Positions 1 to 7,151 of a stretch of DNA of 32,091 bases are shown piece by piece (positions within the stretch are counted from its first letter, which is position 1; every line of letters starts with the position of its first letter). The notes under the pieces are model-generated. The model searched no databases. It had not been told where the DNA came from and worked only from the letters and a program-made list of their open reading frames with translations. Position numbers and translations under genes: made by a program. Origin of the DNA: Oscillospiraceae bacterium (lineage in GTDB: Bacteria > Bacillota > Clostridia > Oscillospirales > CAG-272); assembly GCA_015065075.1 (NCBI GenBank), contig SVRA01000012.1, forward strand, positions 1 through 32,091, in the 5' to 3' direction.

Positions 1-68
1 GAGGGAAACTTTTTGAAAAAAGTTTCCCTCTCCCCCTGCACCCCCTCACCCTTCAAAAACTTTCTTGG
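1..68 (+). repeat. Palindromic terminator-like repeat, copy 1
   Basis: The first 30 bases form a perfect inverted repeat (GAGGGAAACTTTTT, GA, AAAAAGTTTCCCTC) that may continue off the left edge. A C-rich tail follows and ends in TTCAAAAACTTTC. The same architecture recurs at 2245-2312 and, inverted, at 2704-2781. It probably lies downstream of a plus-strand gene outside the window and acts as, or replaces, a transcription terminator. Confidence 0.75.
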
Positions 69-118
69 ATATAAAATAAGAGGGTCAAAGTACTACTTTC
101 TACGGGAAATAAAAAGAG

Positions 119-159
119 AAGGCAGGGCTGTTCGTTCAGAACGGCTCTGCCTTTTTGTT
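119..159 (+). terminator. Rho-independent terminator of an off-window upstream gene
   Basis: AAGGCAGGGCTGTTC pairs with GAACGGCTCTGCCTT over 15 positions, two of them G-U, around a GTTCA loop, followed by TTTTGTTT. It closes transcription from the left and isolates the spoIIA operon. Confidence 0.8.
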
Positions 160-487
160 TATTCGGTTTCTTTGGGTGTTTTAATTTTTATAGACGTCAG
201 GCCGCTTTTCATTACGAGCTTTCGCAAGAGCTTATTATACATAAAGGGTCTTTTTATGCAACGCATAGCGACCTTGGTTTTAAGCTTTTGGGTTTTTCTA
301 GGTTATATTTCAATTATGCCACCCGAGGCCGACCTTGTCCACGGCATTTGGCGACGAGCAGCTCGACATTGTAAAAAATTTCATTCGACAGCCCGTTATG
401 ACAAAATTTGCACGCAGAGCGTGATAAAATGTATAAGAACACACCCTTAAGGGAGAAAAAGAAAACTTAGAAAGGAAAAATTACAGA
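160..487. other. Intergenic region upstream of spoIIAA
   Basis: No convincing gene is seen in these 328 bases. The 145-codon ORF that crosses them starts inside the repeat and runs through the terminator. The region must hold the spoIIA promoter. In Bacillus this operon uses sigma-H, but I could not find a well-spaced AGGA...GAAT pair here. A weak sigma-A-like pair (TTGCAC, 18 bp, TATAAG) lies near 411-440. AAAGGA at about 470-475 is the likely ribosome binding site, somewhat far from the ATG at 488. Confidence 0.5.
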
Positions 488-949
488 ATGTGTGCGGCGA
501 GAGACAGAAAGCCGGGATTTGACAGCGAATTTACGGGAACGGTACTGAAAATAAAGCTCAGAGGGGAGATAGATCATCACAGCGCGGTCGCAGTGCGATC
601 CGCTATCGACGATATGATCCGAGCGAAGCGCCCCGCTGAGCTGATAATAGATATGTCGGCGGTTGATTTTATGGACAGCTCGGGGCTCGGGCTGATCATG
701 GGCAGATACAACACGATAAAGGAAATCGGGGGCACGGTAAAGGTTGCCGACCCTTCTCCGTCGATAGAAAAGATAATGAAGCTGGCGGGTCTGGAGAGGA
801 TAATCAAAATAGTTCGCTTAACGCAAAAAAATCAAGAAGCGGCGGCAGCAAAGGCGCCTGCGGCGGCAGTCGCGACAAATGCTACGCAGTCAAGCACGGC
901 TTACAATGAAAGCAAGAGAAAAAACGTAAAAGAGGTAGACGAAAAATGA
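488..949 (+). CDS. spoIIAA: Anti-sigma F factor antagonist SpoIIAA
   Basis: This is a STAS-domain anti-anti-sigma factor. In the forespore the unphosphorylated protein displaces sigma-F from SpoIIAB, and SpoIIAB inactivates it by phosphorylating a serine. The diagnostic motif DFMDSSGLGLIMGRY lies at about residues 60-74; the phospho-acceptor is by homology the second serine (about S65). The STAS fold fills roughly residues 15-115. The protein is 153 residues, whereas family members are usually about 110-120. The excess is a C-terminal Ala-rich, then charged, tail without a recognisable domain. Its stop overlaps the spoIIAB start (ATGA), so the two are translationally coupled. Identification is secure from the motif and gene order. 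Confidence 0.95.
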   Translation: MCAARDRKPGFDSEFTGTVLKIKLRGEIDHHSAVAVRSAIDDMIRAKRPAELIIDMSAVDFMDSSGLGLIMGRYNTIKEIGGTVKVADPSPSIEKIMKLAGLERIIKIVRLTQKNQEAAAAKAPAAAVATNATQSSTAYNESKRKNVKEVDEK

Positions 950-1407
950 AAAAAGGTAGATTTTCCGGCGCGGTCATAAACAAAATGCAGCTCAAGCTGC
1001 CCGCGCTCTCTGCAAATGAAGGAATGGCAAGGGCGGCGGTTGCGGCGTTTTGCGCCCAGCTTGATCCCGCCGCGGTCGAGATCGCAGATATAAAATGCGC
1101 GGTATCGGAGGCTGTGACCAACTGCATCGTTCACGCATACAAAAACCGAGATGGCTGGATATATATAACAGCGTCCTTGCTTGAGGGCAGGATCGCAAAG
1201 ATCGAGATAAAGGACCGCGGCTGCGGAATTGAGGACGTCAAGGAGGCAAGGCAGCCTCTCTTTACCACCGATGCGGCAAGTGAACGCAGCGGCATGGGCT
1301 TTACGGTCATGGAGAGCTTTACCGATGCCATTCGCGTGACGTCAAAACCCGGGCGGGGAACTAACGTGATAATGTACAAGGCGTTCGGCGAACGCGGAGA
1401 TCTGTGA
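946..1407 (+). CDS. spoIIAB: Anti-sigma F factor / serine kinase SpoIIAB
   Basis: This is a GHKL-type ATPase that binds sigma-F and keeps it inactive, and that phosphorylates SpoIIAA with ATP. The N-box lies in SEAVTNCIVHAY, the G1 box in DRGCGIED and the G2 box in RSGMGFTVMESF. The length of 153 residues fits the family (about 145-150). The start overlaps the spoIIAA stop by four bases. The end abuts sigF: a GTG codon overlaps the stop, but the better sigF start lies 50 bases further on. It is the middle gene of the canonical spoIIA operon and acts in the cytoplasm of predivisional cell and forespore. Confidence 0.95.
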   Translation: MKKGRFSGAVINKMQLKLPALSANEGMARAAVAAFCAQLDPAAVEIADIKCAVSEAVTNCIVHAYKNRDGWIYITASLLEGRIAKIEIKDRGCGIEDVKEARQPLFTTDAASERSGMGFTVMESFTDAIRVTSKPGRGTNVIMYKAFGERGDL

Positions 1408-1457
1408 GTTTACATAGTCGGGCTTTTTGTCTGACGGATCACTCCGCGGAGGAAAAA

Positions 1458-2231
1458 ATGGAAGAAATTACAAAGATTTCAGATCAGATATCGCCCGAAG
1501 CCAAGGACGAGAGATTTTTGCGCAACAGGGATCTTATTTGTCGGGCGCAGGCGGGAGACGAGGGTGCCGCCGAGACGCTTATTGTCGAAAATACTGCCTT
1601 AGTCAAAAGTATAGCACTGAAATTCCGAGACAGAGGCACGGAATTCGAGGATCTTATGCAGATCGGAACCATAGGTATGCTCAAGGCGATCAGGAGCTTT
1701 GATATAGAGCGCGGTACGGCTTTTTCGACATACGCGGTACCTTTGATAATCGGAGAGATACGGCGACATCTCCGCGACGACGGACTTATTCGGGTCAGCA
1801 GGGGATACAAGCGCACGGGGATCACTATTATGCGCGAAAAAAATCGGATCATGACCGACGAGGGCAGAGAAGCAGGCGTTGCCGAGCTTGCCGCGTTTGC
1901 CGGAGTTTCCGTCGAAGAGGCGGCGATCGCGATCGATGCGGTCTCACCAATAACTTCGTTATCCGACAACGTGTACGGTGAGGACTCCAAAACCTACGAT
2001 TCGGTCATTCCCGATCGCGAGGCAGCCGCCGAGTTCGAAAATCTCAACGATCGGATTGCGCTCGGACAAGCTATCGCCAAGATGCCGTCCGATTGGCGCA
2101 AAATAGTTCTGCTTCGATATTACCGCGATATGACGCAGCAGCAAGTTGCCAATCTGCTCGGGCTCTCTCAGGTCAAGGTCTCGCGAGAGGAGAAAAAGAT
2201 CATGTCCTTTTTGCGTCAGGAGATGGCGTGA
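1458..2231 (+). CDS. sigF: RNA polymerase sigma-F factor
   Basis: This is a sigma-70 family group 3 factor that directs early forespore-specific transcription. Region 2 is clear (DLMQIGTIGMLKAIRSFD, then TAFSTYAVPLIIGEIRRHLRDD), region 3 follows (ISRGYKRTG-like), and region 4 contains the helix-turn-helix TQQQVANLLGLSQVKVSREEKK near the C terminus. The ORF track starts at a GTG (1404) overlapping the spoIIAB stop. I prefer the ATG at 1458 because GGAGG sits five bases before it and the resulting 257 residues match the family length. It is held inactive by SpoIIAB. The palindromic repeat at 2245 closes the operon. Confidence 0.93.
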   Translation: MEEITKISDQISPEAKDERFLRNRDLICRAQAGDEGAAETLIVENTALVKSIALKFRDRGTEFEDLMQIGTIGMLKAIRSFDIERGTAFSTYAVPLIIGEIRRHLRDDGLIRVSRGYKRTGITIMREKNRIMTDEGREAGVAELAAFAGVSVEEAAIAIDAVSPITSLSDNVYGEDSKTYDSVIPDREAAAEFENLNDRIALGQAIAKMPSDWRKIVLLRYYRDMTQQQVANLLGLSQVKVSREEKKIMSFLRQEMA

Positions 2232-2244
2232 GGATATGAGGACT

Positions 2245-2314
2245 TGCAGGGGGAGGGGGAAACTTTTTGAAAAAAGTTTCCCCCTCCCCCTGCACCCCCC
2301 ACCCTCTTCAAAAA
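2245..2314 (+). repeat. Palindromic terminator-like repeat, copy 2
   Basis: TGCAGGGGGAGGGGGAAAC and five T pair perfectly with the complementary 24-base arm around a GA centre (2245-2294). A C-rich tail ending in CTTCAAAAACTTTCA follows, as in copy 1. It begins 14 bases after the sigF stop and points away from it. The hairpin is very strong, but there is no U-tract directly after the stem. Confidence 0.85.
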
Positions 2315-2380
2315 CTTTCAATAAATATTTTTTTGTTTATTGGGAAGAATATTTACAGACGGTTTGTTTTTGGAGGGGTT

Positions 2381-2608
2381 ATGGAAAAAAACAAGAGAAA
2401 AAAGACAAGACAAGGCAGGACGTTTGACGAGGGCACTCATCCCGGGGCGTATACAGAAAAATATGATATAGATAACGACAAATTGGACTTCGTTGATTCG
2501 TCCGACGACGTGTTTATTGAAGACGACGGAGATCGCGAGCCGGCAAATCACGCAAGTCCGCCTGCCTCTGATCCGCCCGTGCCCAATCAGGCACACGTGG
2601 CGATGTAA
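2381..2608 (+). CDS. Small acidic hypothetical protein
   Basis: I do not recognise this gene. The ORF track starts at 2267 inside the repeat. A better start is ATG 2381, which has GGAGG at 2372-2376, giving 75 residues. The N terminus is strongly basic (KNKRKKTRQGR) and the middle is very acidic (residues about 28-50, with IEDDGDRE). The C-terminal third is rich in Pro, Ala and Ser. No membrane segment or signal peptide is seen, and the protein is probably disordered. It lies 149 bases after sigF, beyond the palindrome, so it may have its own promoter. A spore-related role is only a guess from position. That it is coding rests on the good ribosome binding site and a clean frame. Confidence 0.5.
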   Translation: MEKNKRKKTRQGRTFDEGTHPGAYTEKYDIDNDKLDFVDSSDDVFIEDDGDREPANHASPPASDPPVPNQAHVAM

Positions 2609-2684
2609 AAAAGCAAGCGGCAGGTTTATAATCTCTGCACTCGCCTTAAAATCACTTTTCAAAAAATTGTTTCCCGTTGTGTAG

Positions 2685-2712
2685 GCAAAGAGTGTTTCTC
2701 TTTTTGTTTTTC
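2685..2712 (+). terminator. Possible weak terminator after the small acidic ORF
   Basis: AAAGAG, TGTTT, CTCTTT is followed by TTGTTTTT. The stem is short and A/T-rich, so this is a tentative call. Confidence 0.3.
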
Positions 2713-2781
2713 GGGAAGGTTTTTGAGGGATGGGGGCATGGGGGAAGGGTGACTTTTTTCAAAAAGTCACCCTTCCCCCAT
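2704..2781 (-). repeat. Palindromic terminator-like repeat, copy 3 (tyrS terminator)
   Basis: ATGGGGGAAGGGTGACTTTTT and its exact complement form 21-base arms around TC (2738-2781). The C-rich tail, CCCCCATCCCTCAAAAACC when read on the minus strand, extends leftwards. The element therefore has the same build as copies 1 and 2 in inverted orientation. It lies six bases past the tyrS stop and points away from tyrS. Confidence 0.8.
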
Positions 2782-2786
2782 ATATC

Positions 2787-4013
2787 TTAACTATTAAGAA
2801 CAACTTTCATGTAAGACTTTTTACCCTTACGGAGAAGCTTGCCTTCGGCGAGGTCCTCCTTGGTGTAGTAGGTCTTGATGTCGCTGATCTTTTCGCCGTC
2901 GACGGAGACGCCGCCCTGCTGCACAGCCTGACGAGCCTCGGACTTGGACTTAACGAGCCCGCTTCTTACAAGCATTGTGAGGATGTCGGTCTTGCCCTCG
3001 ATGTAGAAGTCCTCGTCGAGCATTTCCGCGGTAGGAGCATCGGCTTCGCCGCCTGCACCGAAGAGTGCCTTTGCCTGAGCCTGTGCTTTGTTTGCCTCGT
3101 CGTCGCCGTGAACGAGCTTTGTGAGCTCGTATGCGAGGATCTCCTTTGCGGTGTTGAGCTGGCTACCCTCCCAAGAGTCCATCTCGTTGATCTGCTCGAT
3201 AGGCAGGAAGGTCAACATTCTGATGCACTTGAGGACGTCGGCATCGGCTACGTTTCTCCAGTACTGGTAGAAGTCGTAGGGGGTGGTCTTGTTGGGGTCG
3301 AGCCACACTGCACCCGATGCGGTCTTACCCATCTTCTTGCCCTCGGAGTTGAGAAGCAGGGTGATGGTCATAGCGTGAGCGTCCTTGCCAAGCTTTCTTC
3401 TGATAAGCTCTGTTCCGCCAAGCATATTGGACCACTGGTCGTCGCCGCCAAACTGCATATTACAGCCGTAGGTCTTGAACAGGTGGTAGAAGTCGTAGGA
3501 CTGCATTATCATATAATTGAATTCGAGGAACGAAAGTCCCTTTTCCATTCTCTGCTTATAGCATTCCGCGGTCAGCATTCTGTTGACGGAGAAGCACGCG
3601 CCGACCTCGCGGAGAACCTCGACGTAATTGAGGTCAAGCAGCCAATCGGCGTTGTTGACCATTATTGCCTTGCCCTCGCCGAAATCGATGAATCTTTCCA
3701 TCTGCTTTCTGAAGCAGTCGCAGTTGTGCGCGATGGTCTCGGTCGTCATCATCTGACGCATATCGGTTCTGCCTGAGGGGTCTCCGACCATTGCCGTACC
3801 GCCGCCGATCAGGACTACGGGCTTATTTCCTGCCATCTGAAGTCTCTTCATAAGGCAGAGTGCCATAAAGTGTCCTACGTGCAGCGAGTCTGCCGTGGGG
3901 TCAAAACCGATGTAGAAGGTCGCTTTGCCTTCGTTGATCATATTTTTGATCTCTTCTTCATTCGTTACCTGCGCGATAAGTCCGCGGGCAACAAGTTCTT
4001 CGTAAATTTTCAT
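2787..4013 (-). CDS. tyrS: Tyrosyl-tRNA synthetase
   Basis: This class I synthetase activates tyrosine with ATP and charges tRNA-Tyr. Visible signatures are the HIGH-type HVGH in the N-terminal Rossmann fold, GGDDQWSN in the active site, KMGKTASG as the KMSKS loop, and a C-terminal S4 RNA-binding domain (VRSGLVKSKSEARQAVQQGG). The ORF track extends to 4082, but the real start is ATG 4013 (MKIYEELVARG): AAGGAAAA precedes it and the extension would read through the leader. The protein has 408 residues, normal for the family. Expression is controlled by a T-box leader behind a consensus promoter, so it should rise when tRNA-Tyr is uncharged. The gene is monocistronic. Confidence 0.96.
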   Translation of the reverse strand: MKIYEELVARGLIAQVTNEEEIKNMINEGKATFYIGFDPTADSLHVGHFMALCLMKRLQMAGNKPVVLIGGGTAMVGDPSGRTDMRQMMTTETIAHNCDCFRKQMERFIDFGEGKAIMVNNADWLLDLNYVEVLREVGACFSVNRMLTAECYKQRMEKGLSFLEFNYMIMQSYDFYHLFKTYGCNMQFGGDDQWSNMLGGTELIRRKLGKDAHAMTITLLLNSEGKKMGKTASGAVWLDPNKTTPYDFYQYWRNVADADVLKCIRMLTFLPIEQINEMDSWEGSQLNTAKEILAYELTKLVHGDDEANKAQAQAKALFGAGGEADAPTAEMLDEDFYIEGKTDILTMLVRSGLVKSKSEARQAVQQGGVSVDGEKISDIKTYYTKEDLAEGKLLRKGKKSYMKVVLNS

Positions 4014-4235
4014 GGTTAGTTTTTCCTTTCTTTTTTCTTCACACCTTTCTTGAAAGAAAGGTGTGCCAAAGAACTTCCACAAGGATAGTCGGTGATGTAG
4101 ACGTTTTACGATATAAAACGGTGGGGTATCCTTAAGTTTAGCTCTTGGCTTTATTTTTACTTAAATTTTTAACAAACAACGTTCACGCAGTGAACATATC
4201 ACGCTTCGCTTGCGTGGCATCTCTCGCTCTGCGAG
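4014..4235 (-). other. Long distal leader between T-box terminator and tyrS
   Basis: These 222 bases of tyrS 5' UTR lie after the T-box terminator. Next to the terminator are three small perfect hairpins: GCGAGA/TCTCGC (4222-4236), CACGC/GCGTG (4200-4216) and GTTCAC/GTGAAC (4181-4195). Nearer tyrS is a 12-base-arm palindrome, CACACCTTTCTT-GA-AAGAAAGGTGTG (4040-4065). No coding frame is convincing. The hairpins may be repeat elements or may affect read-through mRNA stability. Confidence 0.6.
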
Positions 4236-4506
4236 AAAAAAAGCGTCCGCGGGCAATAAGCCCAAGGACGCGTTATGCGTGGTACCACCTTAATTCACCC
4301 ACAAGTCGCCTTATGAGTCTTAAAACTCCCAAAAGAGTCGTTTGATATAACGGTCAATCCCGCCGCCGCCTACACATTCCAACGGAACTTCGGGACGGTA
4401 CTCGCGAAGGTATTCGAAAACGGCTCTCACGCGCCTCTCATCAGCCGGCTGCTTTCTGTCTGACAGTCTCGTTTTCTACTTGTTTCGGTCACTGTATTTC
4501 TTATGA
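4236..4506 (-). promoter_or_regulatory. T-box riboswitch leader of tyrS
   Basis: Read on the minus strand, the conserved T-box AAGGTGGTACCACGC (4277-4292) is followed by the terminator GCGTCC-TTGGGC-TTATT-GCCCGC-GGACGC and seven T (4236-4271). The 5' part (about 4340-4500) is the expected position of stem I. Two UAC triplets (near 4397-4403 and 4409-4415) are candidate tyrosine specifier codons; I did not resolve which one is used. Uncharged tRNA-Tyr would pair with the specifier and the T-box bulge and stabilise the antiterminator. Confidence 0.92.
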
Positions 4507-4512
4507 TGTTAC

Positions 4513-4541
4513 ATTATAGCAAATTTTTTCGGGGTTGTCAA
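4513..4541 (-). promoter_or_regulatory. Sigma-A promoter of tyrS
   Basis: On the minus strand TTGACA (4536-4541) is followed by 17 bp and TATAAT (4513-4518), a perfect consensus. The start would lie near 4506, at the beginning of the T-box leader. Confidence 0.9.
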
Positions 4542-4610
4542 CCTTTTTTTCGGAGTTTGCCGTTATTTTTCGGAAAACGGGAATTTTACCGTGATTTTTT
4601 TGCCTTGCTC

Positions 4611-4639
4611 TTGTCAAACATCGGGAAATAGGATATAAT
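4611..4639 (+). promoter_or_regulatory. Sigma-A promoter of pgeF
   Basis: TTGTCA (4611-4616), 17 bp and TATAAT (4634-4639) lie 39 bases before the pgeF ATG. With the tyrS promoter about 95 bp away it forms a divergent promoter pair. Confidence 0.85.
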
Positions 4640-4677
4640 TTACATAGTGACAACAAACCAATAAAAAGGGTGAAGAT

Positions 4678-5472
4678 ATGTTTATAAAATCCAAAATTTT
4701 GCGCTCTGTGCATGCCTTTTCGACGCGCGAGGGCGGAGTCAGCTCGCTTGAGCATACAAAATCTCTCAATCTGGCATTCGGACGCGGAGACAGCGACGAG
4801 ATCGTCTTGAAAAATCTTAAAATATTTGCCGAGGAGATCGGAATCGATCCGCACAGCGTTATTTCCGTGCCGCAGATACATTCCGACGTTATTTACAGGG
4901 TGGGGCGCGCCGATGCGGGCGAGGGCTACTACCAAAGAGTAAATATTCGAGAGGGCGACGGCTATATTACTGACGAAAAGGGGATCACTCTCGGAGTCAA
5001 GGCCGCGGATTGCGTTCCGATTCTGTTTGAGGCGGAAAAGCGCGGAGAAGTAATTGCCGTTGGCGCGGTCCACGCAGGGTGGCGTGGCTCAGTTGCAGGA
5101 ATTGCCGCAAAGTGTGTAAGTATGCTTTGCGGAGAATATGGCGTTTCTCCAAGTGATATTCGCGCGGTGATCGGCCCTTGTATCCACAAGTGCTGCTATG
5201 AGGTCGGCGAGGATCTTCGCAAAGCAGTCGAGCGGCAGCTCGGCGGCAACATAGCGGACTTGTTTGTAATTCCGAGGGCTGACGTTGAGAACAAATATTT
5301 TTGTGATCTTGTCGGGTTGAACCGTCATCTTTTGCTTGAAGCAGGGATACTGTCCGAAAACCTCGAGGTCATTGATCTTTGCACCTGCTGTCACCCTGAG
5401 ATTTTCTTTTCTCACCGTTTTTCAAAGGGGAAGAGGGGAACTATGCTTAACGTTATATCCATTGGTTTGTGA
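4678..5472 (+). CDS. pgeF: YfiH/PgeF-family (laccase-domain) purine nucleoside phosphorylase
   Basis: This is a member of the multicopper-oxidase-related YfiH/YlmD family. Characterised members are zinc-dependent purine nucleoside phosphorylases or adenosine deaminases, and E. coli PgeF has also been linked to peptidoglycan editing. The zinc ligands are visible: His in PQIHSD (about 68), Cys in AADC (about 112) and His in HAGWRG (about 132). GPCIHKCCYEVG follows, and a Cys-rich CTCCHPE near the C terminus is typical. At 264 residues it is full length. It has its own promoter and the start follows AAGGGTGAAG. The biochemical role in this organism is inferred from the family. Confidence 0.88.
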   Translation: MFIKSKILRSVHAFSTREGGVSSLEHTKSLNLAFGRGDSDEIVLKNLKIFAEEIGIDPHSVISVPQIHSDVIYRVGRADAGEGYYQRVNIREGDGYITDEKGITLGVKAADCVPILFEAEKRGEVIAVGAVHAGWRGSVAGIAAKCVSMLCGEYGVSPSDIRAVIGPCIHKCCYEVGEDLRKAVERQLGGNIADLFVIPRADVENKYFCDLVGLNRHLLLEAGILSENLEVIDLCTCCHPEIFFSHRFSKGKRGTMLNVISIGL

Positions 5473-5509
5473 CTTTTCATTAAATTTTAGTCAAACTCGG
5501 CTCTGTATA

Positions 5510-5538
5510 TTGACTTTTTCACCAAATAATGTTATACT
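5510..5538 (+). promoter_or_regulatory. Sigma-A promoter of the O-acylation module
   Basis: TTGACT (5510-5515), 17 bp and TATACT (5533-5538) lie 55 bases before the MBOAT start. The leader contains a small GCGTGTCG/CGACGC imperfect hairpin. Confidence 0.75.
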
Positions 5539-5593
5539 TGGTTAAGGCGTGTCGCTTGCCGACGCTTTAATCTGAAAAAATGAAGGTTTATAT

Positions 5594-7096
5594 ATGCTTT
5601 TCAGTTCTATGATATTCCTATGGGTCTTTTTGCCCGTAGTGATAGCCGGCAACTTTTTGTTCACGGCATTACCGTTTAAAAAGGAATCCTCGCGCATTCG
5701 CGCAAAAAATATTTTTCTGCTTATAGCGAGCCTTATATTCTACGCTTGGGGCGGAATCTACTATCTGCTTATCATGCTTTCGTCTATCCTGCTCAACTTT
5801 GCGGGTGGATACGTGATCGAGAAAGGTGTGAAAACCAAAGGAGCAAGACGCGCGGCGTTTATCGTTATAGTCGTGCTCAATATTGCGATACTTTTCTTCT
5901 TCAAGTATTTCAATATGCTTATCGCGATCATTGAGTCACTGATGCAGACCGGCGCGGGCTTCCGCGAGGTTTGGCAGACTATGCTGAGCATGGAGGGCAC
6001 GGGCACGCTCAACCTCGCCCAGATCGTACTTCCTATTGGCATATCCTTCTTTACCTTCCAGGCAATGTCCTACGTTATGGACGTTTATATGGGCAAGGCG
6101 AATCTACAGGAGAACATTATCGACTTTGCACTCTACGTTTCGCTTTTCCCCCAGCTTATCGCAGGCCCTATCGTCAAGTACAGCGACGTTGACCTTCAGC
6201 TTCAGACCAGAAAAGAGACCCTTGATCTTTTCATCTCGGGTCAAAAGCGATTCTGCTACGGTCTCGGCAAAAAGGTGCTGGTCTCAAACGTGCTTGCAGA
6301 GGTCGCAGACGACATCTGGGCGCTTGAGATCGAAAATCTCGGTGCACCTGTCGCGTGGCTTGGAATCATTGCTTATACCCTGCAGATCTATTTCGATTTC
6401 TCGGGATACTCCGACATGGCGATCGGTCTTGGTCGAATGATGGGCTTCGAGTTCAAGGAGAATTTCGATTACCCCTACACGTCGCTCTCTATTCAGGAAT
6501 TCTGGAGAAGATGGCATATCTCTCTGTCTTCCTGGTTCAAGGAATACATATACATTCCTCTGGGCGGAAACAGAAAGGGAAAATTCCGAACGTATATCAA
6601 TCTGTTCGTCGTATTTATGCTGACGGGTATCTGGCACGGTGCGAACTTCACGTTCATATTCTGGGGCTTGTTCCACGGTGTGCTTCAGATAATCGAGCGC
6701 CTCTTCCTTGGAAAGTGGCTCAAGAAAAACCCCATTAAGATCTTCAACTGGATATATACCATTTTTGCCGTTATGATCGGTTGGATATATTTCCGTTCGG
6801 ACAACATTTTCCAAGCGAACGAATACGTCCGACAGCTCTTTAACTTTACGTCGGGTAATTATTCGATCGTCAGGTTCCTTTCTATGAACGTTATTATCGT
6901 TGTCATTTTCGGATTTTTGTTCTCGGGTCTTGTGCAAAGATTGCTCAAGTCGAGCTATGAGAAGCTCTGCGCGGACGTGGTTTCGTCCCGCATGATCTTC
7001 ATTGCAGACTCGATAGTACAGTTTGCCATTCTCGCGCTCTCTATGGCGGCGCTCGTAGGCGGCACATACAACGCGTTCATTTATTTCCAATTCTGA
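5594..7096 (+). CDS. MBOAT-family membrane O-acyltransferase (AlgI/DltB-like)
   Basis: This is a 500-residue polytopic membrane protein of the AlgI branch of the MBOAT family. Such proteins move acyl groups, usually acetyl, across the membrane to surface polysaccharides or cell-wall polymers with an SGNH partner. Hallmarks are FWRRWHISLSSWFKEYIYIPLGG (about 303-325, quoted in part) and LTGIWHGANFTFIFWG, with the catalytic His at about 348. Ten or more hydrophobic segments are spread over the chain. GAAGG precedes the ATG. The AlgJ/DHHW-like gene follows after 55 bases and is the expected partner. The acceptor polymer cannot be told from sequence; D-alanylation is less likely because no dltA or dltC is nearby. 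Confidence 0.9.
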   Translation: MLFSSMIFLWVFLPVVIAGNFLFTALPFKKESSRIRAKNIFLLIASLIFYAWGGIYYLLIMLSSILLNFAGGYVIEKGVKTKGARRAAFIVIVVLNIAILFFFKYFNMLIAIIESLMQTGAGFREVWQTMLSMEGTGTLNLAQIVLPIGISFFTFQAMSYVMDVYMGKANLQENIIDFALYVSLFPQLIAGPIVKYSDVDLQLQTRKETLDLFISGQKRFCYGLGKKVLVSNVLAEVADDIWALEIENLGAPVAWLGIIAYTLQIYFDFSGYSDMAIGLGRMMGFEFKENFDYPYTSLSIQEFWRRWHISLSSWFKEYIYIPLGGNRKGKFRTYINLFVVFMLTGIWHGANFTFIFWGLFHGVLQIIERLFLGKWLKKNPIKIFNWIYTIFAVMIGWIYFRSDNIFQANEYVRQLFNFTSGNYSIVRFLSMNVIIVVIFGFLFSGLVQRLLKSSYEKLCADVVSSRMIFIADSIVQFAILALSMAALVGGTYNAFIYFQF

Positions 7097-7151
7097 TATC
7101 AACACCTATTTGTCGATTTTGTTCTGACAATGAAACAACACGAGGTATTTT

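Noticed and set aside
13-450. 145-codon plus-strand ORF
   Set aside because: It starts inside the palindromic repeat, runs through a strong terminator, and its protein has no recognisable features.
470-489. Sigma-H promoter of spoIIAA (AAAGGAAAA and GAAT)
   Set aside because: The two elements are only about five bases apart and GAAT overlaps the start codon. The AAAGGA is better explained as the ribosome binding site.
2730-3776. 348-codon plus-strand ORF
   Set aside because: It is antisense to tyrS, begins in the terminator repeat and has no plausible ribosome binding site. It is a mirror of the tyrS codon pattern.
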